DNA of 64,000 bases, taken from NCBI GenBank assembly GCA_018970145.1, contig JAGWWY010000009.1:1-64000 (forward strand), in the 5' to 3' direction. The stretch is from Gammaproteobacteria bacterium (GTDB taxonomy: Bacteria > Pseudomonadota > Gammaproteobacteria > Steroidobacterales > Steroidobacteraceae). Position numbers and translations under genes: made by a program. The notes below the pieces were generated by a model. The model searched no databases, was not told the DNA's origin, and saw only the letters and a program-made list of their open reading frames with translations. Positions 41,910-50,305 of the stretch are shown here, piece after piece (positions within the stretch are counted from its first letter, which is position 1; each line of letters opens with the position of its first letter).

Positions 41910-42701
41910 CTACCGCCCCTTGAACTCGGCTGCGCGCTTGCCCGCAAAGGCGGCAAATCCTTCCTTGGCGTCCGTCGTGTCTGCGGCGAGACTCGCCATC
42001 GACCGCGACTCGAGCGCCAACTGCTGTTCGAGCGCATTGCTGTAGGTGTCGGCGAGCAATCGCTTCACCTCGCCGTGAGCGCGGGTGGCGCCGGCAGCGA
42101 GGGTGGTGGCGATCTCGGTCGTGGTGGAGATCAGCTCGGCATCCGGCACGACGCGGGTGACGATGCCGCGTTGGCAAGCGTCGCTTGCGGTGAGCACGGG
42201 ATTCAGCAGCATTAATTCTTTGGCTCTCTGCAAGCCGACCAGTCGCGGTAAAAAATACGAGCCACCGCCATCGGCCGACATGCCGATACGAGTGTACGCG
42301 AGAGTGAATTTGGCAGATTCGGCCGCCACCACCACATCCCCGGAGATGGCGAGACTGAAGCCGGCACCCGCTGCCGTGCCGTTGATCGCGGTGATCAGCG
42401 GCGCATCCATGCGCGCAAAGCGCGACACCGCCGCATGCAGCGGTGCGGTGATGCGCCGCAACAGTTCAGGAGCGCCATCACCGGCATTGGCAAACGACTG
42501 CACATCCCCGCCACCGCTGAAAAAGCGTCCTTTGCCGGTCAGCACGACTGCCCGTATCTCCGGGTTGCCGTCGCAGCGGATGGCTGCCGCGAGCAATTCC
42601 TCCGCCATCTCCGCGCTTACCGTATTGGCAGTCTCCGGGCGTGCGAGCGTGATGAAGGCGATCTGCTTTTCAACTCGAAATTCGATAGTGGTAAAGGACA
42701 T
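41910..42701 (-). CDS. Enoyl-CoA hydratase/isomerase, PaaG-like
   Basis: 263 residues. Crotonase marks F-S-G-G-G-D-V and the oxyanion loop G-T-A-A-G-A-G. Neither usual hydratase Glu is present; a single Asp144 in S-A-D-G-G-G-S fits isomerases of the PaaG/ECI type. So double-bond or epoxide isomerisation is more likely than hydration. Its gene follows TetR2 by 15 bases and precedes the ferredoxin. Confidence 0.88.
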   Translation of the reverse strand: MSFTTIEFRVEKQIAFITLARPETANTVSAEMAEELLAAAIRCDGNPEIRAVVLTGKGRFFSGGGDVQSFANAGDGAPELLRRITAPLHAAVSRFARMDAPLITAINGTAAGAGFSLAISGDVVVAAESAKFTLAYTRIGMSADGGGSYFLPRLVGLQRAKELMLLNPVLTASDACQRGIVTRVVPDAELISTTTEIATTLAAGATRAHGEVKRLLADTYSNALEQQLALESRSMASLAADTTDAKEGFAAFAGKRAAEFKGR

Positions 42702-42716
42702 GCGGTGACTCCTGAA

Positions 42717-43346
42717 TTAACGCGGGGCAAGGCCCAACTCGAAGATATCCAGTACGCGCGTGGCGATTTCACTCGGCGTTAGCGCATCGTTAGCGCGGTG
42801 CCAGTGCGCGATCCAGTTAAGTGACCCAGCCAACGCGAATGCGGTCATTTTTTGATCGCAGGGGCGAATCGATCCGTCCTCGACGCCTTGCTGGATCAAG
42901 CGCCGCAGCCCGCGGTCGACCTGGGTTTTCAATTGCTTGATTTGGCGGCTCATCGTCTCGCTAAGGCCTTCTTCCTCGAGGCGTACCATGCACCAGCCGA
43001 AATCGCCCGTGACCGCGATGGCGTACTGCGAGGCGACGGTCATGAGTCGCTCACGACCAGAGCCGCCTTGGGTTTCGGCGGCGCGAAAACCCGAAAGAAT
43101 TTCGTCGACCCCTTGGCGAAAGCATTCGAACAAAAGTTCTTCTTTGCTGGCGACGTAGCTGTAGATCGTTGGCTTGGTGACATTGAGTGCTTGGGCCAGA
43201 TCGTCGAGCGAGGTGTTGTGATAGCCCCTCGCTGAGAATGCCCGAGCGGCTGCGCGGATGACGGCATTACGTTTCCCGTCGCGCTCAGCGGAACGAATCG
43301 AGGTGCCGCTCCAAGGGCCGGAGTTGGCGCGAGAGGTAGCCTTCAT
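42717..43346 (-). CDS. TetR-family regulator 2
   Basis: 209 residues from the ATG at 43346. Helix-turn-helix at about 40-75 (S-L-D-D-L-A-Q-A-L-N-V-T-K-P-T-I-Y-S-Y). It is divergent from the mutase gene and leads the crotonase-ferredoxin unit. Similar TetR proteins regulate fatty-acid and acyl-CoA metabolism. A palindrome-like element lies 10 bases before its start. Confidence 0.92.
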   Translation of the reverse strand: MKATSRANSGPWSGTSIRSAERDGKRNAVIRAAARAFSARGYHNTSLDDLAQALNVTKPTIYSYVASKEELLFECFRQGVDEILSGFRAAETQGGSGRERLMTVASQYAIAVTGDFGWCMVRLEEEGLSETMSRQIKQLKTQVDRGLRRLIQQGVEDGSIRPCDQKMTAFALAGSLNWIAHWHRANDALTPSEIATRVLDIFELGLAPR

Positions 43347-43355
43347 ACGGCGAGT

Positions 43356-43381
43356 GTACTTTATCCGACGGTAAACAGTAC
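43356..43381. promoter_or_regulatory. Imperfect dyad between TetR2 and mutase genes
   Basis: GTACTTTA (43356-43363) and TAAACAGTAC (43372-43381) are near mirror images with a two-base offset. The stretch AAACAGTACT at 43373-43382 is identical to ten bases of the palindrome at 15068. In the 73-base divergent region it is the best candidate for a TetR2 site. Confidence 0.45.
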
Positions 43382-43419
43382 TATACCCACAAGTAAAGTC
43401 ACGCCTCGGAATATTGATC

Positions 43420-46400
43420 ATGAGCGACCTTGCCACGATTCGTGAATCGGGACCAAGCGACGACGACGCTGAGCGCGGCACCGTGCAGACGCCGTTGCGT
43501 TTCGTTACGGCGGCCTCTTTATTTGACGGGCACGACGCGGCCATCAACATGATTCGCCGCTTGCTGCAATCGCAGGGCGCTGAAGTCGTCCACTTGGGAC
43601 ATAACCGTTCGGTCGCCGATATCGTTCGGGCGGCGATCGAGGAGGATGCTGACGGTATTGCGGTCAGCTCCTACCAAGGCGGGCACAACGAATATTTTGC
43701 GTACATGGTCGACATGTTGCGCGAGCGGGGCTGCGAGCACATTCGAGTCGTCGTCGGCGGTGGCGGCACGATCGCGCCCCATGAAATTTTGGCACTCGAG
43801 GCGCACGGCATCGAAAAAATCTATACGCCAGAGGACGGCCGCACCTTGGGGCTGGTCGGCATGATTGCCGATGTCATTCGTCGAGTGGGTGCGAGCACCC
43901 GCCCGGCCTACCGGCTCGGCACCTTCACGGCTGACGATCATCGACAACTCGGACGGACGATTTCGGTTCTCGAGCGATCCGTGCGAGATGCAGAGCCCGC
44001 GGTGGTCGATGATTTGCGCGCTAATGTTCTCGCAGCGATTGCGAGCAGCACGCGCCGCGCGCCGGTGATCGGTCTCACCGGCACCGGCGGGGCCGGCAAA
44101 AGCTCGTTGAACGACGAGCTCATCCAGCGCTTCGTGCGCCACTTCCCGGATGCGCGTATCGCGGTCGTTGCAGTTGATCCCACCCGTCGTCGCTCCGGCG
44201 GCGCGTTGCTCGGTGATCGAATCCGCATGAATAGTCTGGCTGCGCCCCACGTCTACATGCGATCGCTCGCCACGCGTCGTCGTAATCTGGCCACCTCGGC
44301 CGTCCTGAAAGACGTCATTGCGCTCTATCAGCTGGCCGGTTTTGATTTGATCATCGTGGAGACTGCCGGTATCGGACAAAGCGATACCGAGGTGATCGAT
44401 TTAGTCGATTTGCCGATCTACGTGATGACGAGCGAATACGGTGCCGCCTCGCAGCTCGAGAAAATCGACATGCTCGATTTTGCCGAGATGGTCGTTCTCA
44501 ATAAATTCGAGCGTCGTGGTGCAGAGGATGCGCTGCGAGATGTGAAAAAACAGTGGCGCCGCAATCACCCCGATCAGTGGCATGCGTCGGACGAGGATAT
44601 CCCGGTCTATCCCACCATCGCCTCGCGCTTCAACGACCCCGGTGTCAACAAGCTGTTTGCTGCGATCTGCGCACGGCTCGATGGCAAAGGTATTAGTGCG
44701 CGCCCGTGGCGCGTCGAGAACCCCGGTCCGACGACTTTCACTTCTCGCGATCCACTGATCCCGGGCTCGCGTGTGCGCTACCTCGCAGAGATCGCCGAGG
44801 GTGGTCGTAAGGCTGACGCCACGATCGAGCGACTCGCTGCAGCGGCCAGCCGTGCCTACGCTCTATACGAGAGTCTGCGGGTCTTGGGGGATGCGGAGTT
44901 GCCCACGTTGGCGCGGCCGTTTGCTACAACGTCAAGCAGCGCCGATGCCGGGCTCTCGCGTCTGCGAGTCGAGTACAACGCAGCGTTGGAGGCCATCGGG
45001 CCCGAAGGGCTTGGTGAGTTGCGCGCTTGGTCGTCGCGTGTCGCGGCCGTGACGGATGAGCACTACGTGTACTCGGTTCGTGGTAAGGACGTCGCCGGGG
45101 AGAACTATGTCGAGACGCTGAGCCACAACCGAATTCCGAAGTTGCTGGCGCCCAAGCACAAAGACTGGGGTGACATTCTGCGTTTCGTTCTTCGAGAGAA
45201 TCTACCCGGTGCGTATCCTTATACCGCGGGTGTGTACCCCTATCGTCGCGAACAGGAGGACCCCATCCGCATGTTTGCCGGTGAGGGCAGCCCGGAGAGA
45301 ACCAACCGGCGCTTCCATTATTTGGCGCGTGGGCAGAGCGCAACTCGTCTCTCAACGGCATTCGATTCGACGACACTCTACGGCGAGGATCCGGACACCC
45401 GACCTGATATTTATGGCCGCACCGGCAACTCGGGTGTCTCGATCGCGACGCTCGATGACATGAAAAAACTGTACTCGGGTTTCGACCTGTGCGCGCCCAC
45501 AACCTCAGTATCGATGACCATCAATGGTCCGGCGCCGATGCTGCTTGCCATGTTCATGAATACGGCGATCGATCAGCAGGTCGAGCGTCACCTCAAGCAG
45601 GCGGGACGCTGGGGCGAGGTGCAGCGGTACCTTGAGCAGAGAAACATCAAACAGGACAGACAGACACAGCCGGTTTATCGCGGTGAACTACCCGAAGGAC
45701 ATGATGGGTCTGGTCTTGGCTTACTGGGCGTGTGTGGTGAGGAATTGGTCGGTGTCGCGTTGTCTTCGGAGGAGTACGCCAAGATCCGTTCGAGCACGTT
45801 GTCGCAGGTGCGCGGAACAGTGCAAGCGGACATTCTCAAGGAAGACCAAGCGCAGAATACCTGCATCTTCTCGACGGAATTCGCGCTGCGCATGATGGGT
45901 GATGTGCAGCAGTTCTTCATCGACAACGGCGTTCGGAATTTCTACTCAGTCTCGATTTCTGGGTATCACATCGCCGAGGCGGGAGCGAACCCAATTAGCC
46001 AGTTGGCGTTCACGCTCTCTAACGGTTTCACGATCGTCGAGTACTACCTCTCGCGTGGGATGAAGATCGACGACTTCGCTCCCAATCTGTCTTTCTTCTT
46101 CTCGAACGGTATGGATGCGGAATACGCTGTGATTGGCCGCGTCGCGCGACGAATCTGGGCGCGAGCCATGCGCGAGCGCTATGGCGCTGCGCCGCGCAGC
46201 CAAATGATGAAGTATCACATCCAGACCTCGGGCCGATCGTTGCATGCGAGAGAGATCCAGTTCAACGATACCCGTACGACGCTACAAGCCATGTATGCTT
46301 TGTTCGATAACTGCAACTCGTTGCACACCAACGCTTATGACGAGGCATTGACGACGCCGACCGAGGAGAGTGTGCGGCGCGCCGTTGCGATTCAGTTGAT

Positions 46401-46914
46401 CATCAATCGCGAGTTGGGTCTCAATAAAAATCACAATCCATGGGCTGGGTCGCTACTGATCGACTATCTCACCGACATGGTCGAAGAGGCCGTTTACAAA
46501 GAATTCGAGTCGATCAGCGAACGTGGTGGTGTCTTGGGGGCCATGGAGACGATGTACCAGCGCGGCAAGATTCAGGAAGAGAGTCTCTACTACGAGACCC
46601 TCAAGCACGACGGTCGCTTGCCCATCATTGGCGTCAATACGTTTCTCTCAGAAAACGATGCCTCTGCCGAGCACGCCACGGTCGAGTTGATTCGGTCAAC
46701 TGAAGAAGAAAAGCAGGGGCAAGTTAGTGCAGTGAAAGCCTTTCAGCTGCGCAACTGCGGCGGCTCACCTGAAGTATTGAGTCGCTTGCAGAGTGTGGCG
46801 GCGGCAGGGGAGAACATTTTTGCCTCGTTGATGGATGCGGTGCGCTACGCATCGCTCGGGCAAATCAGCCATGCGTTGTATGCAGTAGGCGGTCGCTTCC
46901 GGCGCAACGTATGA
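43420..46914 (+). CDS. icmF: Fused B12-dependent acyl-CoA mutase (IcmF type)
   Basis: 1164 residues in IcmF order: B12-binding domain (D-G-H-D-A-A-I-N, with the cobalt-ligand His), a MeaI-type G-protein chaperone (P-loop G-T-G-G-A-G-K-S-S, N-K-F-E), then the TIM-barrel mutase (V-S-M-T-I-N-G-P-A-P-M, Q-T-S-G-R-S-L-H-A). It interconverts branched and linear acyl-CoA, for example isobutyryl- and butyryl-CoA. At the substrate pocket the protein has V-Y-P-Y-R-R where the IcmF sequences I recall have V-F-P-F. It is about 60-80 residues longer than most. The last 50 bases overlap the opposite BtuF-like gene. Confidence 0.92.
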   Translation: MSDLATIRESGPSDDDAERGTVQTPLRFVTAASLFDGHDAAINMIRRLLQSQGAEVVHLGHNRSVADIVRAAIEEDADGIAVSSYQGGHNEYFAYMVDMLRERGCEHIRVVVGGGGTIAPHEILALEAHGIEKIYTPEDGRTLGLVGMIADVIRRVGASTRPAYRLGTFTADDHRQLGRTISVLERSVRDAEPAVVDDLRANVLAAIASSTRRAPVIGLTGTGGAGKSSLNDELIQRFVRHFPDARIAVVAVDPTRRRSGGALLGDRIRMNSLAAPHVYMRSLATRRRNLATSAVLKDVIALYQLAGFDLIIVETAGIGQSDTEVIDLVDLPIYVMTSEYGAASQLEKIDMLDFAEMVVLNKFERRGAEDALRDVKKQWRRNHPDQWHASDEDIPVYPTIASRFNDPGVNKLFAAICARLDGKGISARPWRVENPGPTTFTSRDPLIPGSRVRYLAEIAEGGRKADATIERLAAAASRAYALYESLRVLGDAELPTLARPFATTSSSADAGLSRLRVEYNAALEAIGPEGLGELRAWSSRVAAVTDEHYVYSVRGKDVAGENYVETLSHNRIPKLLAPKHKDWGDILRFVLRENLPGAYPYTAGVYPYRREQEDPIRMFAGEGSPERTNRRFHYLARGQSATRLSTAFDSTTLYGEDPDTRPDIYGRTGNSGVSIATLDDMKKLYSGFDLCAPTTSVSMTINGPAPMLLAMFMNTAIDQQVERHLKQAGRWGEVQRYLEQRNIKQDRQTQPVYRGELPEGHDGSGLGLLGVCGEELVGVALSSEEYAKIRSSTLSQVRGTVQADILKEDQAQNTCIFSTEFALRMMGDVQQFFIDNGVRNFYSVSISGYHIAEAGANPISQLAFTLSNGFTIVEYYLSRGMKIDDFAPNLSFFFSNGMDAEYAVIGRVARRIWARAMRERYGAAPRSQMMKYHIQTSGRSLHAREIQFNDTRTTLQAMYALFDNCNSLHTNAYDEALTTPTEESVRRAVAIQLIINRELGLNKNHNPWAGSLLIDYLTDMVEEAVYKEFESISERGGVLGAMETMYQRGKIQEESLYYETLKHDGRLPIIGVNTFLSENDASAEHATVELIRSTEEEKQGQVSAVKAFQLRNCGGSPEVLSRLQSVAAAGENIFASLMDAVRYASLGQISHALYAVGGRFRRNV

Positions 46915-47773
46915 AGTCGGCGAGGTAGTCGATTCCGGCGATGGCGCGCGAGCCGTACCACGAGACCATCTCTCCATCGATCAGTTCGACCGGGACCCCG
47001 GGCAACGCCGCGAGGATCTCCGCCAGATGTTTCTCGCGGAAAGGAAACGGTTCGCTGCTCAGAAGCACGCGGTCAATCGCGCCCTGGCACTGGGATAATT
47101 GCAGCGATGGGTAGCGTCTTGCGTCGTTTTCAGGCTGCCACGTGACCCAGCCAAACAAGGCGAGCATCCGTGAGATGTAGGTATCACGCGAGACTGTCAT
47201 CCAGGGATCGCGCCAAATCAAATACAGCACCGACTCTGTTGCTTTATTTGAGATCGCCCTGCAGTGGTGATCGCGACGCGTGCGATAGGCCGCGCACAGC
47301 GACTCGGCTTGGTGCTCGCAGCGGAAAATAGCGCCGAGCAGCCGAAATAAAGCGAGATTATCGTCTGGCCCCCGCGGATGCGTGACAACTACCGCCGGGA
47401 CGAACTGGCTGAGCTCGTCGACCGTTTCGCGTCGATTCTCGTCGATGTTGACGATGAGATGCGTAGGCTCAAGTCGACGAATCGCCTCGATATCGACATC
47501 TTTGGTTCCGCCGATCTTCGGAATGGCACGAACGATGTCGCGTGGATGGATGCAAAAGCCTGTGCGTCCGACGAGTTGCTTGCCGAGTCCGAGATCACAG
47601 AGTAGTTCGGTGATGCTAGGCACTAGCGAGACGATGCGACTCGGTCCAGAGGCGGGAAGATGCAGGTTGCCGAAATCATCTTGAATCACCACAAGATGGT
47701 GCCACTTTCCAAGCGCGGCTCCAACGTAGTTGTCGTTACCTCGAGGCAGACTTTCTTTATAAGACTCTTCCAT
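46865..47773 (-). CDS. BtuF-like helical-backbone metal/cobalamin-binding protein
   Basis: 302 residues. The segment R-I-V-S-L-V-P-S-I-T-E-L-L-C-D-L-G-L is the standard start of the substrate-binding domain of B12 and iron transport. There is no signal peptide or lipobox, so it should remain in the cytoplasm. Its tail overlaps the mutase by 50 bases, an arrangement linking B12 binding to a B12 enzyme. Function as a cytosolic corrinoid carrier is inference. Confidence 0.82.
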   Translation of the reverse strand: MEESYKESLPRGNDNYVGAALGKWHHLVVIQDDFGNLHLPASGPSRIVSLVPSITELLCDLGLGKQLVGRTGFCIHPRDIVRAIPKIGGTKDVDIEAIRRLEPTHLIVNIDENRRETVDELSQFVPAVVVTHPRGPDDNLALFRLLGAIFRCEHQAESLCAAYRTRRDHHCRAISNKATESVLYLIWRDPWMTVSRDTYISRMLALFGWVTWQPENDARRYPSLQLSQCQGAIDRVLLSSEPFPFREKHLAEILAALPGVPVELIDGEMVSWYGSRAIAGIDYLADFIRCAGSDRLLHTTHG

Positions 47774-47825
47774 GGGACATCGGTCCCGGGCACACTCGGT
47801 AGGTGAGCCAAACGGGGGGAGACCG

Positions 47826-48980
47826 ATGCAGGCTTGGATTCATGACGCCGTGCGTACGCCGCGCGGCAAGGCGCGGCCGGATGGCGGGCTCGCGAGTCAG
47901 CAACCTTATGACTTGGTGGGCGCGCTCGTCGCTGCGTTGCAGTCTCGCGGCGGATCGCCGCGCGGTGTCGAATCGCTGATTCTCGGTTGCGTCGGGCAGA
48001 TCGGCGATCAGGGCGGCAATATCGCACTCGTCTGCAAACTCCATGCGGGCATCGACGAGTCGGCGAGTGCGTTCACGCTAAACAATTATTGCGTCTCGGG
48101 TTTGACTGCGATCGGGCTTGCCTCGAGGCAGGTCGCTGGCCGTGATGCGTCGGTATTGGCTGGCGGCGTCGAGATGATGTCGCGTGTTCCGTTCATGGCG
48201 GACAAGGCCGGCTACTATACGGATGCCAGTTTTCCGAAGCGATCACGCTATGTGCCGGTGGTGCTCGCTGCCGATCGTTTGGCCGAGGCGCAAGATATTT
48301 CGCGCGTGGAGCTCGATCGCCTCGCGCTGATTTCTCAGCAACGGGCCGCCGCCGCCGAGATGGTGCCGGCCTTTGCCGCTTCGCGCATCACGATCGACGC
48401 GCTGGCGCACGACGAGTGCATCCGTCCGCAGACCAGTGCCGAATCGCTTGCGGCAATGGCGCCAGGATTTGCCGCGCTCGCCGAGCATTATGCGGCGGCG
48501 CTCGATGGACCGATCGATCATCGCCACACGATCGCGCACGCACCGCCGGTTTGCGATGGCGCGGGTCTGGCGCTCGTCGGGGGATCACCCGAGATCGGCG
48601 GGCGACGAGCACGCGCTCGGGTGTTGGCCTATGCAGAAGCCGGTGGTGATCCGCATGCCTCCTTGCTCGCTGGTATGACGGCGATGCATCGCGCGCTCGA
48701 GCAGGCGGGACTGACGCTAGATCACATGGATCGCATCGAGTTCATGGAATCGTTCGCCGTGACGATGGCGATTTTTCTGCGTGACCATGCGGTCGATCTG
48801 GCGAAGGTCAACGTCGCTGGGGGCCACATGGCCAAAGGTCACCCGATGGGAGCTTCGGGTGCGATTCTGCTCTCGAGCTTGCTCGATAATCTTGATCAAT
48901 GCGGTGGTCGCTACGGACTCGTAGCCTGTACTGGCGCAGGTGGTGTGGGTGCTGCGATGGTCGTGGAGCGAACGGTTTGA
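47826..48980 (+). CDS. Acetyl-CoA acyltransferase (thiolase)
   Basis: 384 residues from the ATG at 47826 (GGGGAG before it). Nucleophile Cys89 in N-N-Y-C-V-S-G, G-H-P-M-G-A-S-G and second Cys in A-C-T-G-A-G-G: a full thiolase set. It cleaves 3-ketoacyl-CoA. Its stop overlaps the start of the transporter gene by one base. Confidence 0.92.
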   Translation: MQAWIHDAVRTPRGKARPDGGLASQQPYDLVGALVAALQSRGGSPRGVESLILGCVGQIGDQGGNIALVCKLHAGIDESASAFTLNNYCVSGLTAIGLASRQVAGRDASVLAGGVEMMSRVPFMADKAGYYTDASFPKRSRYVPVVLAADRLAEAQDISRVELDRLALISQQRAAAAEMVPAFAASRITIDALAHDECIRPQTSAESLAAMAPGFAALAEHYAAALDGPIDHRHTIAHAPPVCDGAGLALVGGSPEIGGRRARARVLAYAEAGGDPHASLLAGMTAMHRALEQAGLTLDHMDRIEFMESFAVTMAIFLRDHAVDLAKVNVAGGHMAKGHPMGASGAILLSSLLDNLDQCGGRYGLVACTGAGGVGAAMVVERTV

Positions 48981-50302
48981 TGGGTGCCCCGAGTGCTGAT
49001 GCGGCGCCGTGGCCGAGTCCACTGCGTGCGTGGATCGTGGTCGGCCTGTTGATGGTGGCCTACACGAGTTCCTTCATCGATCGTCAGATCATGAGTCTCT
49101 TGGTCGAGCCGATTCGGGCCGATCTTGGCATCACGGATACGCAGTTCAGTCTGCTCGCCGGTCTCGCCTTCTCGATCTTCTACAGTGTGATGGGCTTGCC
49201 GCTTGGTTGGCTCGCCGATCGCATGAGTCGACGCATGATTATCCTCGTTGGCATGATCGCCTGGAGCATCATGACCGCGTTGTGTGGTCTCGCGACGAGT
49301 TTCCTCGCGTTATTCATCGCCAGAGTGGGCGTTGGCATCGGCGAGGCTGCATTATCGCCAGCCGCGTATTCTTTGATCTCCGATTATTTTCCACCTGAAC
49401 GACGCGCTCGAGCCATCAGTGCCTATGCGATGGGTCCGTATCTCGGCTCCGGCTTGGCATTGATCATCGGCGGTCAGGTCATCGAAGCAGCTAGTCGTAT
49501 GGGTCCGTTCACCATCGAGGGCCTTGGAACCTTCGCCCCGTGGCAGGCGGTTTTTTTCGCGGTCGGTTTGCCGGGCGTGATCATCGCTTTACTCTTTTTG
49601 TTGATTCGCGAACCCGAGCGTCGGGGGCTCGCGCCGAAAAGTGCGGATATTGGGCTCGTCTCGTTTATCGGGCGACGTCGGTTGTTGTTCCTGCTGCTGT
49701 TTCTCGGTTTTTCGGTCTTCGGGATCGCGGGGATTTCTTTTCTCGTATGGATTCCGGCGGTCGCGATCCGCGTGCATGGCTGGACCCCGGGTGACATCGG
49801 GCTCGCTTACGGCGTGATCTTGCTGGTGCTGTCGGTGCCCGGCGTCTACGTGGGTGGCTGGGTGTCGGATAAGCTCACAGCGCGCGGGCAGATCGATGCT
49901 CCCTTGATTGTCGCGATCGCAATCATGCTCTCGCTCACACCGCTCGTGGTGATCACACCGATTTTGGGGGACATGAAGTGGCTGCTCGCGAGCCTTTCGG
50001 TCGTGAGCTTCGGCTTCGGTATGCTGAACGGACTGCCAGGAACGACGCTACAACTGGTCGTACCGAACCAATTGCGCGGGCAGATCATTGCCGCTTATTT
50101 CCTGATCGGCACGATGATGTCGCTCGGTATCGGCCCGACCATCGTCGCTTTCGTGAGCGACGCGATGCTTGGCGGCCCTTCGCAAATCGGCGTATCACTC
50201 TCGATCGTGAGCGGCATCACAATCGTCGCATCCGCAGCCATGCTCAATTACTGCCGAGCGGGCTTTCGTGAGGCGGTGATGATCGCTCGGCAGTGGCGCT
50301 GA
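48980..50302 (+). CDS. MFS transporter (spinster-like)
   Basis: 440 residues with about 12 hydrophobic helices. The MFS A-motif reads G-W-L-A-D-R-M-S-R-R, and F-I-D-R-Q-I-M-S-L-L is typical of the spinster-like branch often found in catabolic clusters. Co-translated with the thiolase. It could import the substrate across the inner membrane or export a product. It ends three bases before the convergent ligase gene. Confidence 0.9.
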   Translation: MGAPSADAAPWPSPLRAWIVVGLLMVAYTSSFIDRQIMSLLVEPIRADLGITDTQFSLLAGLAFSIFYSVMGLPLGWLADRMSRRMIILVGMIAWSIMTALCGLATSFLALFIARVGVGIGEAALSPAAYSLISDYFPPERRARAISAYAMGPYLGSGLALIIGGQVIEAASRMGPFTIEGLGTFAPWQAVFFAVGLPGVIIALLFLLIREPERRGLAPKSADIGLVSFIGRRRLLFLLLFLGFSVFGIAGISFLVWIPAVAIRVHGWTPGDIGLAYGVILLVLSVPGVYVGGWVSDKLTARGQIDAPLIVAIAIMLSLTPLVVITPILGDMKWLLASLSVVSFGFGMLNGLPGTTLQLVVPNQLRGQIIAAYFLIGTMMSLGIGPTIVAFVSDAMLGGPSQIGVSLSIVSGITIVASAAMLNYCRAGFREAVMIARQWR

Positions 50303-50305
50303 GAA

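Noticed and set aside
43420-46914. Reading the mutase as proof of a p-cumate pathway that releases isobutyrate
   Set aside because: No p-cumate dioxygenase subunits, diol dehydrogenase or ring-cleavage genes accompany it in the window.
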